Shown here piece after piece: positions 47,822 to 59,900 of a stretch of DNA of 64,000 nucleotides. A program made the position numbers and the translations under genes. The DNA lies in assembly GCA_029216955.1 (NCBI GenBank), contig JANAVB010033216.1:7365138-7429137 (forward strand), in the 5' to 3' direction. A model generated the notes under the pieces. It was not told the DNA's origin and searched no databases. It was given only the letters and a program-made list of their open reading frames with translations. Within the stretch, counting starts at the first letter, position 1. The number at the start of each line of letters is the position of its first letter. Source of the DNA: Iris pallida. Lineage: Eukaryota; Streptophyta; Magnoliopsida; Asparagales; Iridaceae.

Positions 47822-48691
47822 TTTTGTTATTATGATATGTGTAAAATATATAATCGTATAACTAACACAATTAAAATTTAGTATACATGTCCAAAAAATA
47901 TTAAACTAGATATATGCATCTCGCATTGCTATATAATGAAGTCTGTGGTGGGCCACCCGGGATATGTTCATCATTTTTACCAACCATCTGTAAAATATCG
48001 TTGTTAAAATGACTATTGCTAGATATTTTAAGGATACAAAGTTTATAAAATTAATGGTTTAGGGTTACGACTGTGGTTTAGAGTTAGGGTTATGGCTTAG
48101 GGTTTAAGGTTAGGATTCTTATGGTTAGGATTTTTTTTTGTTTGGTTAGGGTTTCTAAGGTTTATTTTTATGTTTAGGGTTTTTAGGTTTAGGGTTAGAA
48201 TTAAGGTTTTTAGGGTTATATTTTTTTAGGTTTCGGGTTAGGGTTAGCAATTAAGGTTATTTGTTTTAGTTAATGTTAGGGTTAAGGTTATGACTAACAT
48301 TTGTATGAAATAACTATCAGTAATAAATACCTAATTGTAATATAAAAATAAAATAATAAATATTTTTACCTGATGTTATTCCTATAGGGGCTCTTCTTTC
48401 TCCTCTCTTTCTTTTCTTCTCATTTTCTTCTATTTTGTATCCCCTAACCCCTATATGTAGAAGCCACCCACCCCACCAAATCATTGCAGTCGACCGTTAG
48501 CAATCGACCAAAACTGAATATGCTTGAATTTCATTAGACTGATTGACATAATGTTTTGTGCATTCAAATATTTGCAAACTCCTTTCTCCTTCGCCTATTT
48601 ATATAAAGTTTTTTCCGCCCAATAAAAGTTTACATTTATTTTATTGGGTTTATTTCCAAGACACTTCGATTTGTAGTTGGCTATTTTGGTT
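47559..48691. other. Unassigned, with (TA)n and telomere-like repeats
   Basis: A (TA)n tract lies at 47770-47818. At 48058-48285 there are many degenerate TTTAGGGTT/GGTTAGGG units, detailed separately. No gene is seen. Confidence 0.5.
48058..48285 (+). repeat. Degenerate telomere-like repeats
   Basis: Repeated GGTTAGGGTT, TTTAGGGTTTTTAGG and related phrases resemble the plant telomere unit TTTAGGG but are irregular in spacing. This is an interstitial or decayed relic, not a telomere. Confidence 0.6.
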
Positions 48692-50941
48692 TGTAAGCCA
48701 CCTAATTTTCTGATAATATTTTTAATTATTTTTATATGGATATTTAATTTTAAGATATATTTTTAAGTCAATAATGACTATATAGTACTTTATTGTAGCT
48801 TTAATTTTTGAAGCACAATAATTATCAATTTCTCAAATCTAATTTCATATATATTTGAATTATAGACAAGTCCACCTTCAGTTTGATATATCATGTCCCA
48901 TCCAAACATGTTCTCTTGTGCTATATTTTCCATGTACAACTTTAGGAGTAAATAATTATTTTAGTCTCTACCGCAAAATTTGACTAGTTTTCCAAATAGC
49001 AATTAAAGCCCAACTCCGGTACGAATTATTTGACCCAATATATAATTTTGAACTATTTCGAGCCTATGACACACATGTCAATGGAGTGCCACTCAATCGA
49101 GTTCCCATGTGTTACTTTTTTTAAATAGCACATAAGGCCCATATAGTGCAATTTCGGTGTTATAATCAATTCGAATTATTTTCGGGACTTAACCCTAGTC
49201 CACCCAACTTAATGGGGACCATCCTAGGTTGCCAACACATAGTAGAATCATATTAGATTGATTTAATTCAAATTAAGTATAGCCATGTGCCACAAATCCT
49301 TGCATATTTGACTCAACCAATCAACCCATCCAGATATGGAAACCTAGTAGACCCACATTGCCATAATTGAATATTGGAGGCCCAAACCCAAATCAACTCA
49401 AACCAAATCCACCAAACCCTAACATATAAAACTCAAAATGTTTATATTTTAATCTTAAAAAATTATAGCCCCTCTTTCCATACATTGAAAAAATCGAAAT
49501 CCCGCCCAGCCTATTTAGCCGACAACACTTTGTGGAGTAACAACAATTTTGACCCCTTTTCGACCTCTCGTGATACTCCTTGAATATTTGTTGCAAAGCT
49601 AATGTGATCTTCTACAATCCTATCAACCACCATACGTTTACGATCTCTTCTAGTACACCAAAATACATCTACAAGTCAACCAAAGTTTGGGATCCAAGTC
49701 TAAATTCGTTCCAGCAGGTACGCTATTTTGCATCTAGGATTTTGTGTACTGTCCGACCTTATCTTTTCATGAAACAAAAACTAATAGAGATATCTTTGTG
49801 TCTATTTTTTATGTCCAATTGGCCATTCATACAGTTCCTTGCGGTTTGGCCGAGGAATCCGTTATATGGAAAGGTGTCAAGAATAAACTAGTTCTATTGT
49901 GAGCCAATTTTCATCCACTTCTGGGCCACTTCGACCTTTTGTATATTTTTGGTAAGAAACTAGACTTCCTAAGCTTTCCAATGCATGTACTTTGCAGGGT
50001 TTTGTTTATTTTATTAAAAATTTGGACATTTCACCGTAATATCGAAACACCGAAATTTATGAGTTCTATGTGTCTATATACTTAGGAACTTCATGAGACA
50101 TCTCCAAAATAATTGTTGTGCATATTTGGATAAGAAAACATATTTTATACAAATTTTGAGGATTAATATTTATAGAATTTGTCATTTCGGGAGCCAAACT
50201 ATGGAACAAGTCTAAGTATATTGATGTAGAATCAATACAAGACTCGTATACATATTTTTCTATGAATAAAATATATTAATTATTATTATAGAATATTTAT
50301 AATTATTTTTCCAGAATTAAATAAAATATTTTTATATTATTGAATTATTACTTTTATAAGTAGATTCAATGTTATGTATGTTAAATTGAGTAGGATAGTT
50401 AATATGACTAGTTTGGTATATATAAATTATTATGGTCTATATAAGGTAAGTCCATATATGGTAATTTACTAGTGTGATATTAATATATAATATATTTATT
50501 ATAGGTTTTTTCTGTACCTTGCTATGTCCCCTGAGGACCTAGTGATCTCTCCAGGTAGTTGGTCATGCAGAGATAGTCCGCTGATCATGGAGGTATTGTT
50601 GTATCTGGCTCAGGTATTTTATCGTGCTTTTATATTTATCCATTATTTTTGTTCTGCTATTTAGTCTTGTTTTGTAGACTCATATCTTTCTTTGGGTCTA
50701 ATCGAACATATATGTTATTAGGCTACAGACCATGACATATACTATTCATTCTTGATGTTATTTATCCTATGGAATGAGATAGATATATTAATATTTGATT
50801 GATAGATATATATAATTAGAACACCAATGCATCTTCTACATATTCGAGCTACATATTCGAGTTGGGTTGGAGTTCACTCGAAATGTAGCTGGCATATATA
50901 CGTACTCCTGGTCCTACGTAATTTGGGATTGGGGCATTACA
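48692..50941 (+). repeat. LTR, copy 1 (right part within the tandem duplication)
   Basis: Starts TGTAAGCCACCTAATTTTC, like the solo LTR at 18004 (TATGAGGACCCTAATTTTT), and ends GGGATTGGGGCATTACA. Internal blocks match it in order, including the CCTGAGGACCTAGTGATCTCTCC block near 50528. No target duplication is found (TGGTT versus TGTAG). From 49005 on it is repeated at 54224-56147. Short frames inside are not genes. Confidence 0.65.
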
Positions 50942-51250
50942 TGTAGATTTTATCTAATTAATAATTAAGACTATTAGGTAGATATTGTCTCTTGTTGTTT
51001 GGTGACTATAATTATTTTGGAATGATATAGTATTGTATTGTAGGCAAGGTTATGAAAAGCGCTAGGCGCTAGTCGGACAGGCACCTTCCGCCTAGCGCTT
51101 AGCCTGCCTAGGCGGTCGCATAGATCTAGGCGATTCAAAAAAATAAAAATAATCCAAACAAATCTATAAAAAATTACAGGAAGAAATCCATAAAACCCTA
51201 AAACATGCATAGTCGGACGTCAGAGGGACTAGGCGGGCACATAAGCGGGC

Positions 51251-51290
51251 AGTTCCAGTGCTACGCCTTGAACCACTCGGCCATCTCTCC
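51251..51290 (-). pseudogene. trnS-GGA: Plastid trnS-GGA, 5' half only (captured)
   Basis: The minus strand reads GGAGAGATGGCCGAGTGGTT and continues AAGGCGTAGCACTGGAACT, the 5' half of plastid tRNA-Ser(GGA) up to the anticodon region. It is truncated at the junction with the element, so it cannot make a tRNA. Copy 2 is at 56457-56496. Confidence 0.85.
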
Positions 51291-51847
51291 TACGTAATCT
51301 TATTATTGACCATAAACCGAGTGAATAGCGAGGCATTCATATTATTATAGTACAAGTACGACTGATCAATGATTCTATAGAAATCAAAAATTTCTTTCCA
51401 ATTCATCAACAACAACTTATCTCATCAACTGCCACATCCATCTATTACAAATTAATGAATCGTACCATGGATTTTTCTATTCCATTTCAATATTTTTGCA
51501 TGGAATGATTATTCCATCCTTTTTCTTCTTTGGATCATAACCAAATCTAAATTTCTCGAGTTATCAGAATCCATATCAAAATAAAGCCCTCGGTTATTAA
51601 ACTTAGATGAAATAGTAATAGCTACACTCATTTGTATGCTACGAAATTTGGATGAGATCCAATCTGATTCAAAAGTATCCTATCTCTCTTTGTCCAAAAG
51701 GCGGACAATTTGAGCAGAAGGTCCACGTCTTTATTTTTTTAAGAATGAGTCGTATGTTTTTATGTTATTTTGTACCACAATTTCTTTGTTTGTGGGATCA
51801 TTTTCCCCGAGGGATAATGAGAAGAATTATAGAATGGATTGCTAATT

Positions 51848-52067
51848 ATGCCTAGATCTCGGATAAATAAAAATTTTATTGATAAGACCTCTTCAATTGT
51901 AGCCAATATTTTATTACGAATAATTTTGACAACTTTAGGAGAAAAAAAAGGCATTTACCTATTACAGGGATGGTGTGATTCGATTCTTTTTTCTTTTTCT
52001 TTTTTTAGCCCTCACCCCAGTCTTAGAGTAAAAAGACGTTATTCGGAATAGAAAGAACCTAATTATG
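51848..52067 (+). pseudogene. ycf3: Plastid ycf3 (pafI) exon 1 and start of intron, captured
   Basis: The frame starts [19 protein letters not shown] and continues [14 protein letters not shown], matching the start of the photosystem I assembly factor Ycf3. The exon ends at about 51972, at GATG/GTGTGATT, the known ycf3 intron start. Changes from the plastid form are mainly C-to-T and G-to-A, as expected of decayed nuclear plastid DNA. It lies divergent from the trnS-GGA piece, the plastid order. Only exon 1 and about 95 intron bases are present. Confidence 0.88.
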
Positions 52068-52121
52068 GGAGAGAAAAAAGGCATTTACCTAGGCACCGCC
52101 TTTTAAAACAGAGATTGTAGG

Positions 52122-52212
52122 TAATATAGACAATGTACAATTACCGATGCTACGACATAGGATGGACTTGGCCACGTACTCGTATTACAAAAAATGAGAG
52201 CAAGTTGTGACA
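52122..52212 (+). repeat. Truncated LTR tail
   Basis: Contains TACGACATAGGATGGACTTGG and ends GTTGTGACA, like the ends of the solo LTRs at 39657 and 44878. The sequence left of the hAT-like element (50942-51036) may be more of the same LTR. Copy 2 ends at 57350. Confidence 0.55.
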
Positions 52213-53922
52213 AGAAATTTATAAAATCTAAGTTAGGTTGCATAAGTCAAATTTATTATATTTTAGACCCGTTTACGGGCGATCATCCCACACGATTTTC
52301 GAGAGACACTTAGGGAAACCAAAAGTAAATCAACAGACATAAACATGATTTATTAAGCTAGTGTTAGGTACAATGCAATATAGGGTACATGATACAATAT
52401 CAGAACAAGATATACAAAATATTAAATAAATAAAAAATACATACCGAGATACACATAAAAATATTGATATCGAGAATGGGGAGTGATAATATGGGTCCCC
52501 ATCTTTCCAATAGTCCCTAACTAAAAAGAAGTGGAATTGAAACATTTCTGTCGAGCCAAGAAGGATCGACACTGATGGCAAACTCACTAAAGCCTATGGA
52601 AGAGCCATGTAAAAGTTTAATATGTGAGGCTTAGCTAGAACAAACATGACGAGCCTTATTTTTCGAACTCTCCCCTCTTATGAATCAATGTAACTTGTGC
52701 GGGTGAGTCCACTTTATGTAATTCATTGAACGGACTTTTTGCTCTACTTTGTTTGACGACTTGGGGGATTTTGGTGATATATAGGTTGATGCCTAGGTCC
52801 ATCATTAGTTTTTAATAAGTACAAACCACACCTTATACATACCTAACTCTACTATGTGGCCCAAATGCGATCCCTCTATATCACCATTGTTCAAATCCTA
52901 TACATAACTGGATAACCCGTTCAAAGCAGCGATTTAATCCTTATATTTCATGATCCGTTCCTACTTTTGGGATACTTATACATGACCAAGTCTAGCCTAC
53001 GTCACGGTATTGACGGTAGTATGTTATCTAGGTCTACGAATCACAATTATCACTCAAAATCTACAATCACTAAGCTAGGAAAAAGAATACAACAATAAGC
53101 CTAAAGAATAGCTATGCACTACTGTATATAACTATAACAGACTAACAATATATGAATGAAAGTATACCACTTCAGGCTATGAATCTCCTTATGATGGAAT
53201 AGCATCACTACATCGATCATAGAGTAGAGAAAAGTCACATAAATTTTCAACATTATCCAGTTATGATTAGAGCAAGTACAGTTGAAGCTAGAAATAATGC
53301 AATGTACAATATATGGCATGTACAATACTAAAATATGTAGTTGTGAAACATGATAACAAGATATATCCATGAGCCAAGTAAACTAGAGGATATGAGTATG
53401 ACTAAAATATATGTGCACAAGTGTATATGGAAGAACAACTTTTAGCACGTGTACATGCTATGAGTAAGGTAATCTCTTACGAAACTTGAGAATGTCACCT
53501 GATTATAATACGTTTTTATATCACCTGATTATATACATATATAACACATCCTAAAGTTCATAAGCACGTCACGCGAGGTAGTCCATGTGCCACGTGATTA
53601 TACGTCCCCCAAGTCCACATATCATGACAATAATACAAATATGATCATGATAACATGTAAACAAGATACAATAACTCTCACATGTGCATGTATAACACAT
53701 GATAAGGAAACAAGAACTAGCATGTATAGTCTAGTACAAACAATATAACAATATGTGTAAAAATATCTTTCTTGTAGTGGTATTGCATGTTCTTTTAGGC
53801 GGTAAGGCAGTTGATAGCTCCAGATCATGCGATCTACGATCTACCAACGATTTATGGTCTAATCGGATCCCACAATCAATCTCATAAGATTATACACAGA
53901 CGCACAATCAAATCATAGTCTT
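52213..53922. other. Unassigned AT-rich sequence
   Basis: No gene or recognisable repeat. Repeated in copy 2 (57351-59062). It probably belongs to decayed retrotransposon interior. Confidence 0.45.
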
Positions 53923-54223
53923 TGTAACCCCAATTTCCCGAGAAGTAACAAAATAGTGTCTTTCTATTATTTTAGAATTTTGGAAATAATTATTTTAATT
54001 TAATTAGCATTATTATGATTTTCTATAAAGGAGAATGTTGTTTATAAATAATTAAGATTAATTACTCTAGCTAAGCCTTTTTAATGGAACAAAGGTTCTA
54101 GATTAAGCATTTCTTTAATTTTGAAATGATTCTAACCAGCAGCCTACTCATGCTTCCAATTTGGAAGAGCACAGCCTTAATTAATTTCATTTTCCCTTTC
54201 CCCAAGCAACCTAACAAACTTTC
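53923..54223 (+). repeat. 5' end of an LTR, cut by the duplication border
   Basis: Starts TGTAACCCCAATTTCCCGA, resembling the start of the solo LTR at 24604 (TGTAACCCCTCTTCCCGA). It stops at the AAAGCC junction. The full-length counterpart begins at 59063. Confidence 0.6.
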
Positions 54224-56147
54224 AAAGCCCAACTCCGGTACGAATTATTTGACCCAATATATAATTTTGAACTATTTCGAGCCTATGACACACATGTCAA
54301 TGGAGTGCCAATCAATCGAGTTCCCATGTGTTACTTTTTTTAAATAGCACATAAGGCCCATATAGTGCAATTTCGGTGTTAGAATCAATTCGAATTATTT
54401 TTGGGACTTAACCCTAGTCAACCCAACTTAATGGGGACCATCCTAGGTTGCCAACACATAGTAGAATCATATTAGATTGATTTAATTCAAATTAAGTATA
54501 GCCATGTGCCACAAATCCTTGCATATTTGACTCAACCAATCAACCCATCCAGATATGGAAACCTAGTAGACCCACATTGCCATAATTGAATATTGGAGGC
54601 CCAAACCCAAATCAACTCAAACCAAATCCACCAAACCCTAACATATAAAACTCAAAATGTTTATATTTTAATCTTAAAAAATTATAGCCCCTCTTTCCAT
54701 ACATTGAAAAAATCGAAATCCCGCCCAGCCTATTTAGCCGACAACACTTTGTGGAGTAACAACAATTTTGACCCCTTTTCGACCTCTCGTGATACTCCTT
54801 GAATATTTGTTGCAAAGCTAATGTGATCTTCTACAATCCTATCAACCACCATACGTTTACGATCTCTTCTAGTACACCAAAATACATCTACAAGTCAACC
54901 AAAGTTTGGGATCCAAGTCTAAATTCGTTCCAGCAGGTACGCTATTTTGCATCTAGGATTTTGTGTACTGTCCGACCTTATATTTTCATGAAACAAAAAA
55001 TAATAGAGATATCTTTGTGTCTATTTTTTATGTCCAATTGGCCATTCATACAGTTCCTTGCGGTTTGGCCGGGGAATCCGTTATATGGAAAGGTGTCAAG
55101 AATAAACTAGTTCTATTGTGAGCCAATTTTCATCCACTTCTGGGCCACTTCGACCTTTTGTATATTTTTGGTAAGAAACTAGACTTCCTAAGCTTTCCAA
55201 TGCATGTACTTTGCAGGGTTTTGTTTATTTTATTAAAAATTTGGACATTTCACCGTAATATCGAAACACCGAAATTTATGAGTTCTATGTGTCTATATAC
55301 TTAGGAACTTCATGAGACATCTCCAAAATAATTGTTGTGCATATTTGGATAAGAAAACATATTTTATACAAATTTTGAGGATTAATATTTATAGAATTTG
55401 TCATTTCGGGAGCCAAACTATGGAACAAGTCTAAGTATATTGATGTAGAATCAATACAAGACTCGTATACATATTTTTCTATGAATAAAATATATTAATT
55501 ATTATTATAGAATATTTATAATTATTTTTCCAGAATTAAATAAAATATTTTTATATTATTGAATTATTACTTTTATAAGTAGATTCAATGTTATGTATGT
55601 TAAATTGAGTAGGATAGTTAATATGACTAGTTTGGTATATATAAATTATTATGGTCTATATAAGGTAAGTCCATATATGGTAATTTACTAGTGTGATATT
55701 AATATATAATATATTTATTATAGGTTTTTTCTGTACCTTGCTATGTCCCCTGAGGACCTAGTGATCTCTCCAGGTAGTTGGTCATGCAGAGATAGTCCGC
55801 TGATCATGGAGGTATTGTTGTATCTGGCTCAGGTATTTTATCGTGCTTTTATATTTATCCATTATTTTTGTTCTGCTATTTAGTCTTGTTTTGTAGACTC
55901 ATATCTTTCTTCGGGTCTAATCGAACATATATGTTATTAGGCTACAGACCATGACATATACTATTCATTCTTGATGTTATTTATCCTATGGAATGAGATA
56001 GATATATTAATATTTGATTGATAGATAGATATAATTAGAACACCAATGCATCTTCTATATATTCGAGCTGGGTTGGAGTTCACTCGAAATGTAGCTGGCA
56101 TATATACGTACTCCTGGTCCTACGTAATTTGGGATTGGGGCATTACA
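54224..56147 (+). repeat. LTR, copy 2 (lacking its first 313 bases)
   Basis: Duplicate of 49005-50941, ending GGGGCATTACA at 56147. Its 5' end is the duplication junction, so it lacks the LTR start seen at 48692. Confidence 0.85.
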
Positions 56148-56250
56148 TGTAGATTTTATCTAATTAATAATTAAGACTGTTAGGTAGATATTGTCTCTTG
56201 TTGTTTGGTGACTATAATTATTTTGGAATGATATAGTATTGTATTGTAGG

Positions 56251-57251
56251 CAAGGTTATGAAAAGCGCTAGGCGCTAGTCGGACAGGCACCTTCCGCCTA
56301 GCGCTTAGCCTGCCTAGGCGGTCGCATAGATCTAGGCGATTCAAAAAAATAAAAATAATCCAAACAAATCTATAAAAAATTACAGGAAGAAATCCATAAA
56401 ACCCTAAAACATGCATAGTCGGACGTCAGAGGGACTAGGCGGGCACATAAGCAGGCAGTTCCAGTGCTACGCCTTGAACCACTCGGCCATCTCTCCTACG
56501 TAATCTTATTATTGACCATAAACCGAGTGAATAGCGAGGCATTCATATTATTACAGTACAAGTACGACTGATCAATGATTCTATAGAAATCAAAAATTTC
56601 TTTCCAATTCATCAACAACAACTTATCTCATCAACTGCCACATCCATCTATTACAAATTAATGAATCGTACCATGGATTTTTCTATTCCATTTCAATATT
56701 TTTGCATGGAATGATTATTCCATCCTTTTTCTTCTTTGGATCATAACCAAATCTATAGCTACACTCATTTGTATGCTACAAAATTTGGATGAGATCCAAT
56801 CTGATTCAAAAGTATCCTATCTCTCTTTGTCCAAAAGGCGGACAATTTGAGCAGAAGGTCCACGTCTTTATTTTTTTAAGAATGAGTCGTATGTTTTTAT
56901 GTTATTTTGTACTACAATTCCTTTGTTTGTGGGATCATTTTCCCCAAGGGATAATGAGAAGAATTATAGAATGGATTGCTAATTATGCCTAGATCTCGGA
57001 TAAATGGAAATTTTATTGATAAGACCTCTTCAATTGTAGCCAATATTTTATTACGAATAATTTTGACAACTTTAGGAGAGAAAAAAAGGCATTTACCTAT
57101 TACAGGGATGGTGTGATTTGATTCTTTTTTCTTTTTCTTTTTTTAGCCCTCACCCCAGTCTTAGAGTAAAAAGACGTTATTCGGAATAGAAAGAACCTAA
57201 TTATGGGAGAGAAAAAAGGCATTTACCTAGGCACCGCCTTTTAAAACAGAG
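56251..57251 (+). mobile_element. hAT-like element with plastid DNA, copy 2
   Basis: The duplicate of 51045-52113 is 1,001 bp long, shortened by the 69-base deletion. Its flanks are ATTGTAGG (56243-56250) and ATTCTAGG (57252-57259), one base changed since duplication. It holds the trnS-GGA half (56457-56496) and ycf3 exon 1 from 56985. Here ycf3 codon 8 is GGA (Gly), the usual plastid residue as I recall it, while copy 1 has AAA (Lys). Confidence 0.8.
56985..57205 (+). pseudogene. ycf3: Captured plastid ycf3 exon 1, copy 2
   Basis: Starts [13 protein letters not shown] and continues through the exon end GGGATG/GTGTGATTTG into the intron. At two positions (Gly codon, GTGTGATTTG) it is closer to the plastid form as I recall it than copy 1. 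Confidence 0.85.
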
Positions 57252-59062
57252 ATTCTAGGTAATATAGACAATGTACAATTACCGATGCTACGACATAGGA
57301 TGGACTTGGCCACGTACTCGTATTACAAAAAGTGAGAGCAAGTTGTGACAAGAAATTTATAAAATCTAAGTTAGGTTGCATAAGTCAAATTTATTATATT
57401 TTAGACCCGTTTATGGGCGATCATCCCACACGATTTTCGAGAGACACTTAGGGAAACCAAAAGTAAATCAACAGAAATAAACATGATTTATTAAGCTAGT
57501 GTTAGGTACAATGCAATATAGGGTACATGATACAATATCAGAACAAGATATACAAAATATTACATAAATAAAAAATGCATACCGAGATACACATAAAAAT
57601 ATTGATATCGAGAATGGGGAGTGATAATATGGGTCCCCATCTTTCCAATAGTCCCTAACTAAAAAGAAGTGGAATTGAAACATTTCTGTCGAGCCAAGAA
57701 GGATCGACACTGATGGCAAACTCACTAAAGCCTATGGAAGAGCCATGTAAAAGTTTAATATGTGAGGCTTAGCTAGAACAAACATGACGAGCCTTATTTT
57801 TCGAACTCTCCCCTCTTATGAATCAATGTAACTTGTGCGGGTGAGTCCACTTTATGTAATTCATTGAACGGACTTTTTGCTCTACTTTGTTTGACGACTT
57901 GGGGGATTTTGGTGATATATAGGTTGATGCCTAGGTCCATCATTAGTTTTTAATAAGTACAAACCACACCTTATACATACCTAACTCTACTACGTGGCCC
58001 AAATGCGATCCCTCTATATCACCATTGTTCAAATCCTATACATAACTGGATAACCCGTTCAAAGCAGCGATTTGATCCTTATATTTCATGATCTGTTCCT
58101 ACTTTTGGGATACTTATACATGACCAAGTCTAGCCTACGTCACGGTATTGACGGTAGTATGTTATCTAGGTCTACGAATCACAATTATCACTCAAAATCT
58201 ACAATCACTAAGCTAGGAAAAAGAATAAAACAATAAGCCTAAAGAATAGCTATGTACTACTGTATATAACTATAACAGACTAACAATATATGAATGAAAG
58301 TATACCACTTCAGGCTATGAATCTCCTTATGATGGAATAGCATCACTACATCGATCATAGAGTAGAGAAAAGTCACATAAATTATCAACATTATCCAATT
58401 ATGATTGGAGCAAGTACAATTGAAGCTAGAAATAATGCAATGTACAATATATGGCATGTGCTATACTAAAATATGTAGTTGTGAAACATGATAACAAGAT
58501 ATATCCATGAGCCAAGTAAAGTAGAGGATATGAGTATGACTAAAATATATGTGCACAAGTGTATATGGAAGAACAACTTTTAGCACGTGTACATGCTATG
58601 AGTAAGGTAATCTCTTACGAAACTTGAGAATGTCACCTGATTATAATATGTTTTTATATCACCTGATTATATACATATATAGCACATCCTAAAGTTCATA
58701 AGCACGTCACACGAGGTAGTCCATGTGCCAAGTGATTATACGTCCCCCAAGTCCACATATCATGACAATAATACAAATATGATCATGATAACATGTAAAT
58801 AAGATACAATAACTCTCTCACATGTGCATGTATAACACATGATAAGGAAACAAGAACTAGCATGTATAGTCTAGTACAAACAATATAACAATATGTGTAA
58901 AAATATCTTTCTTGTAGTGGTATTGCATGTTCTTTTAGGCGGTAAGGTAGTTGATAGCTCCAGATCACGCGATCTACGATCTACCAACGATTTATGGTCT
59001 AATCGGATCCCACAATCAATCTCATAAGATTATACACAGACGCACAATCAAATCATAGTCTT

Positions 59063-59900
59063 TGTAACCCCACTTTCCCGAGAAGTAACAAAATAGTGTC
59101 TTTCTATTATTTTAGAATTTTGGAAATAATTATTTTAATTTAATTAGCATTATTATGATTTTCTATAAAGGAGAATGTTGTTTATAAATAATTAAGATTA
59201 ATTACTCTCGCTAAGCCTTTTTAATGGAACAAAGGTTCTAGATTAAGCATTTCTTTAATTTTGAAATGATTCTAACCAGCAGCCTACTCATGCTTCCAAT
59301 TTGGAAGAGCACAGCCTTAATTAATTTCATTTTCCCTTTCCCCAAGCAACCTAACAAACTTTCAAAGCCTATTTCAACACTCCCTCACTCACTCTCCTCC
59401 TCATTTTCTATATATTTCCAGATCGAGGGCAGAGTGTTCCCTATTTCTCCACTGCCTTCCTTCCCAAGTTTGATCCCTAACCCTAACCCTAATTTTCGAG
59501 GAGGTAGGCCATGGCGGTGGTGATCATCCACTCAATAATGGCAACGGCAAGTCATCCATTTTCCCCGATGATGGCGGAGTACGACAACGATTAGGCGCCG
59601 CTTCTAGGCGGCGTGCGGGTTTTTTCTCCGACGACAGACGGCTTCCTCAGCGGCGACGACTACACGATCTCCTCTCTGGCGATCTTCATCTTCCTCCAGC
59701 GACAGCTCGTCATCCTCTTCGAATTTCTTCACCACGAGTTTGACTGTCTTCTTCGAGTAAATTTCGGTGAGTGTCTCTTTCCTCATCTCTCTTATTTTTG
59801 AGTCGACCGATCGATCAGATCGAGGAATATTAATGAATCGAGACGACGAGGTTTGAATCGGTTTCTGAATCAATCAGCCTTTAGGTCGATCGACAGTAGT
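59063..59900 (+). repeat. 5' part of an LTR, interrupted by a copia element
   Basis: Starts TGTAACCCCACTTTCCCGA and runs through the AAAGCC border (59364) into unique sequence. It includes a TATA-like CTATATATTT (59410) and a GC-rich stretch (59470-59760) with CCCTAACCCTAACCCTAA. By analogy with the solo LTR at 24604, the GC-rich part is probably the transcribed leader rather than a host gene, although short frames occur (for example an ATG at 59511). It is cut at 59900 by the copia insertion. Confidence 0.5.

Larger units (their letters stand above)
51045..52113 (+). mobile_element. hAT-like non-autonomous element carrying plastid DNA, copy 1
   Basis: The 1,069-bp segment starts CAAGGTTATGAAAAGCGC and ends GGCACCGCCTTTTAAAACAGAG. 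The reverse complement of the end (CTCTGTTTTAAAAGGCGG) is an imperfect match to the start. A perfect 8-bp duplication ATTGTAGG flanks it (51037-51044 and 52114-52121), the hAT-class footprint. The terminal 200 bases on the left are rich in TAGGCG motifs. The middle is plastid sequence (about 51251-52067). No transposase is present. Confidence 0.75.
49005..54223 (+). repeat. Tandem segmental duplication, copy 1
   Basis: This 5,219-bp unit is followed head-to-tail by a near-identical 5,140-bp unit (54224-59363). AAAGCC occurs at 49005, 54224 and 59364, exactly at the three borders. Contents: the right part of an LTR, a hAT-like element with plastid DNA, an LTR tail and the first 300 bases of another LTR. 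Confidence 0.95.
54224..59363 (+). repeat. Tandem segmental duplication, copy 2
   Basis: Differs from copy 1 by scattered substitutions, loss of 69 bases (corresponding to 51550-51618) in the plastid segment, loss of about 13 bases at a small tandem repeat (copy 1 near 50840-50870), and a few short indels. It runs on into unique sequence after 59369, so it retains the original right flank. Confidence 0.95.

Noticed and set aside
49374..49891. Short frames repeated identically in both duplication copies
   Set aside because: Identity reflects the recent duplication, not constraint. They lie inside an LTR and match no family.
48687..50946. Target duplication around the LTR at 48692-50941
   Set aside because: TGGTT and TGTAG do not match, so I do not claim a clean insertion for this LTR.
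51251..51290. Functional tRNA-Ser gene
   Set aside because: Only the 5' half of plastid trnS-GGA is present, so it cannot fold as a tRNA.
59511..59873. Possible host gene start after the tandem duplication
   Set aside because: No frame beyond short stretches. The place and composition match the leader part of an LTR beginning at 59063, and the copia insertion ends it.
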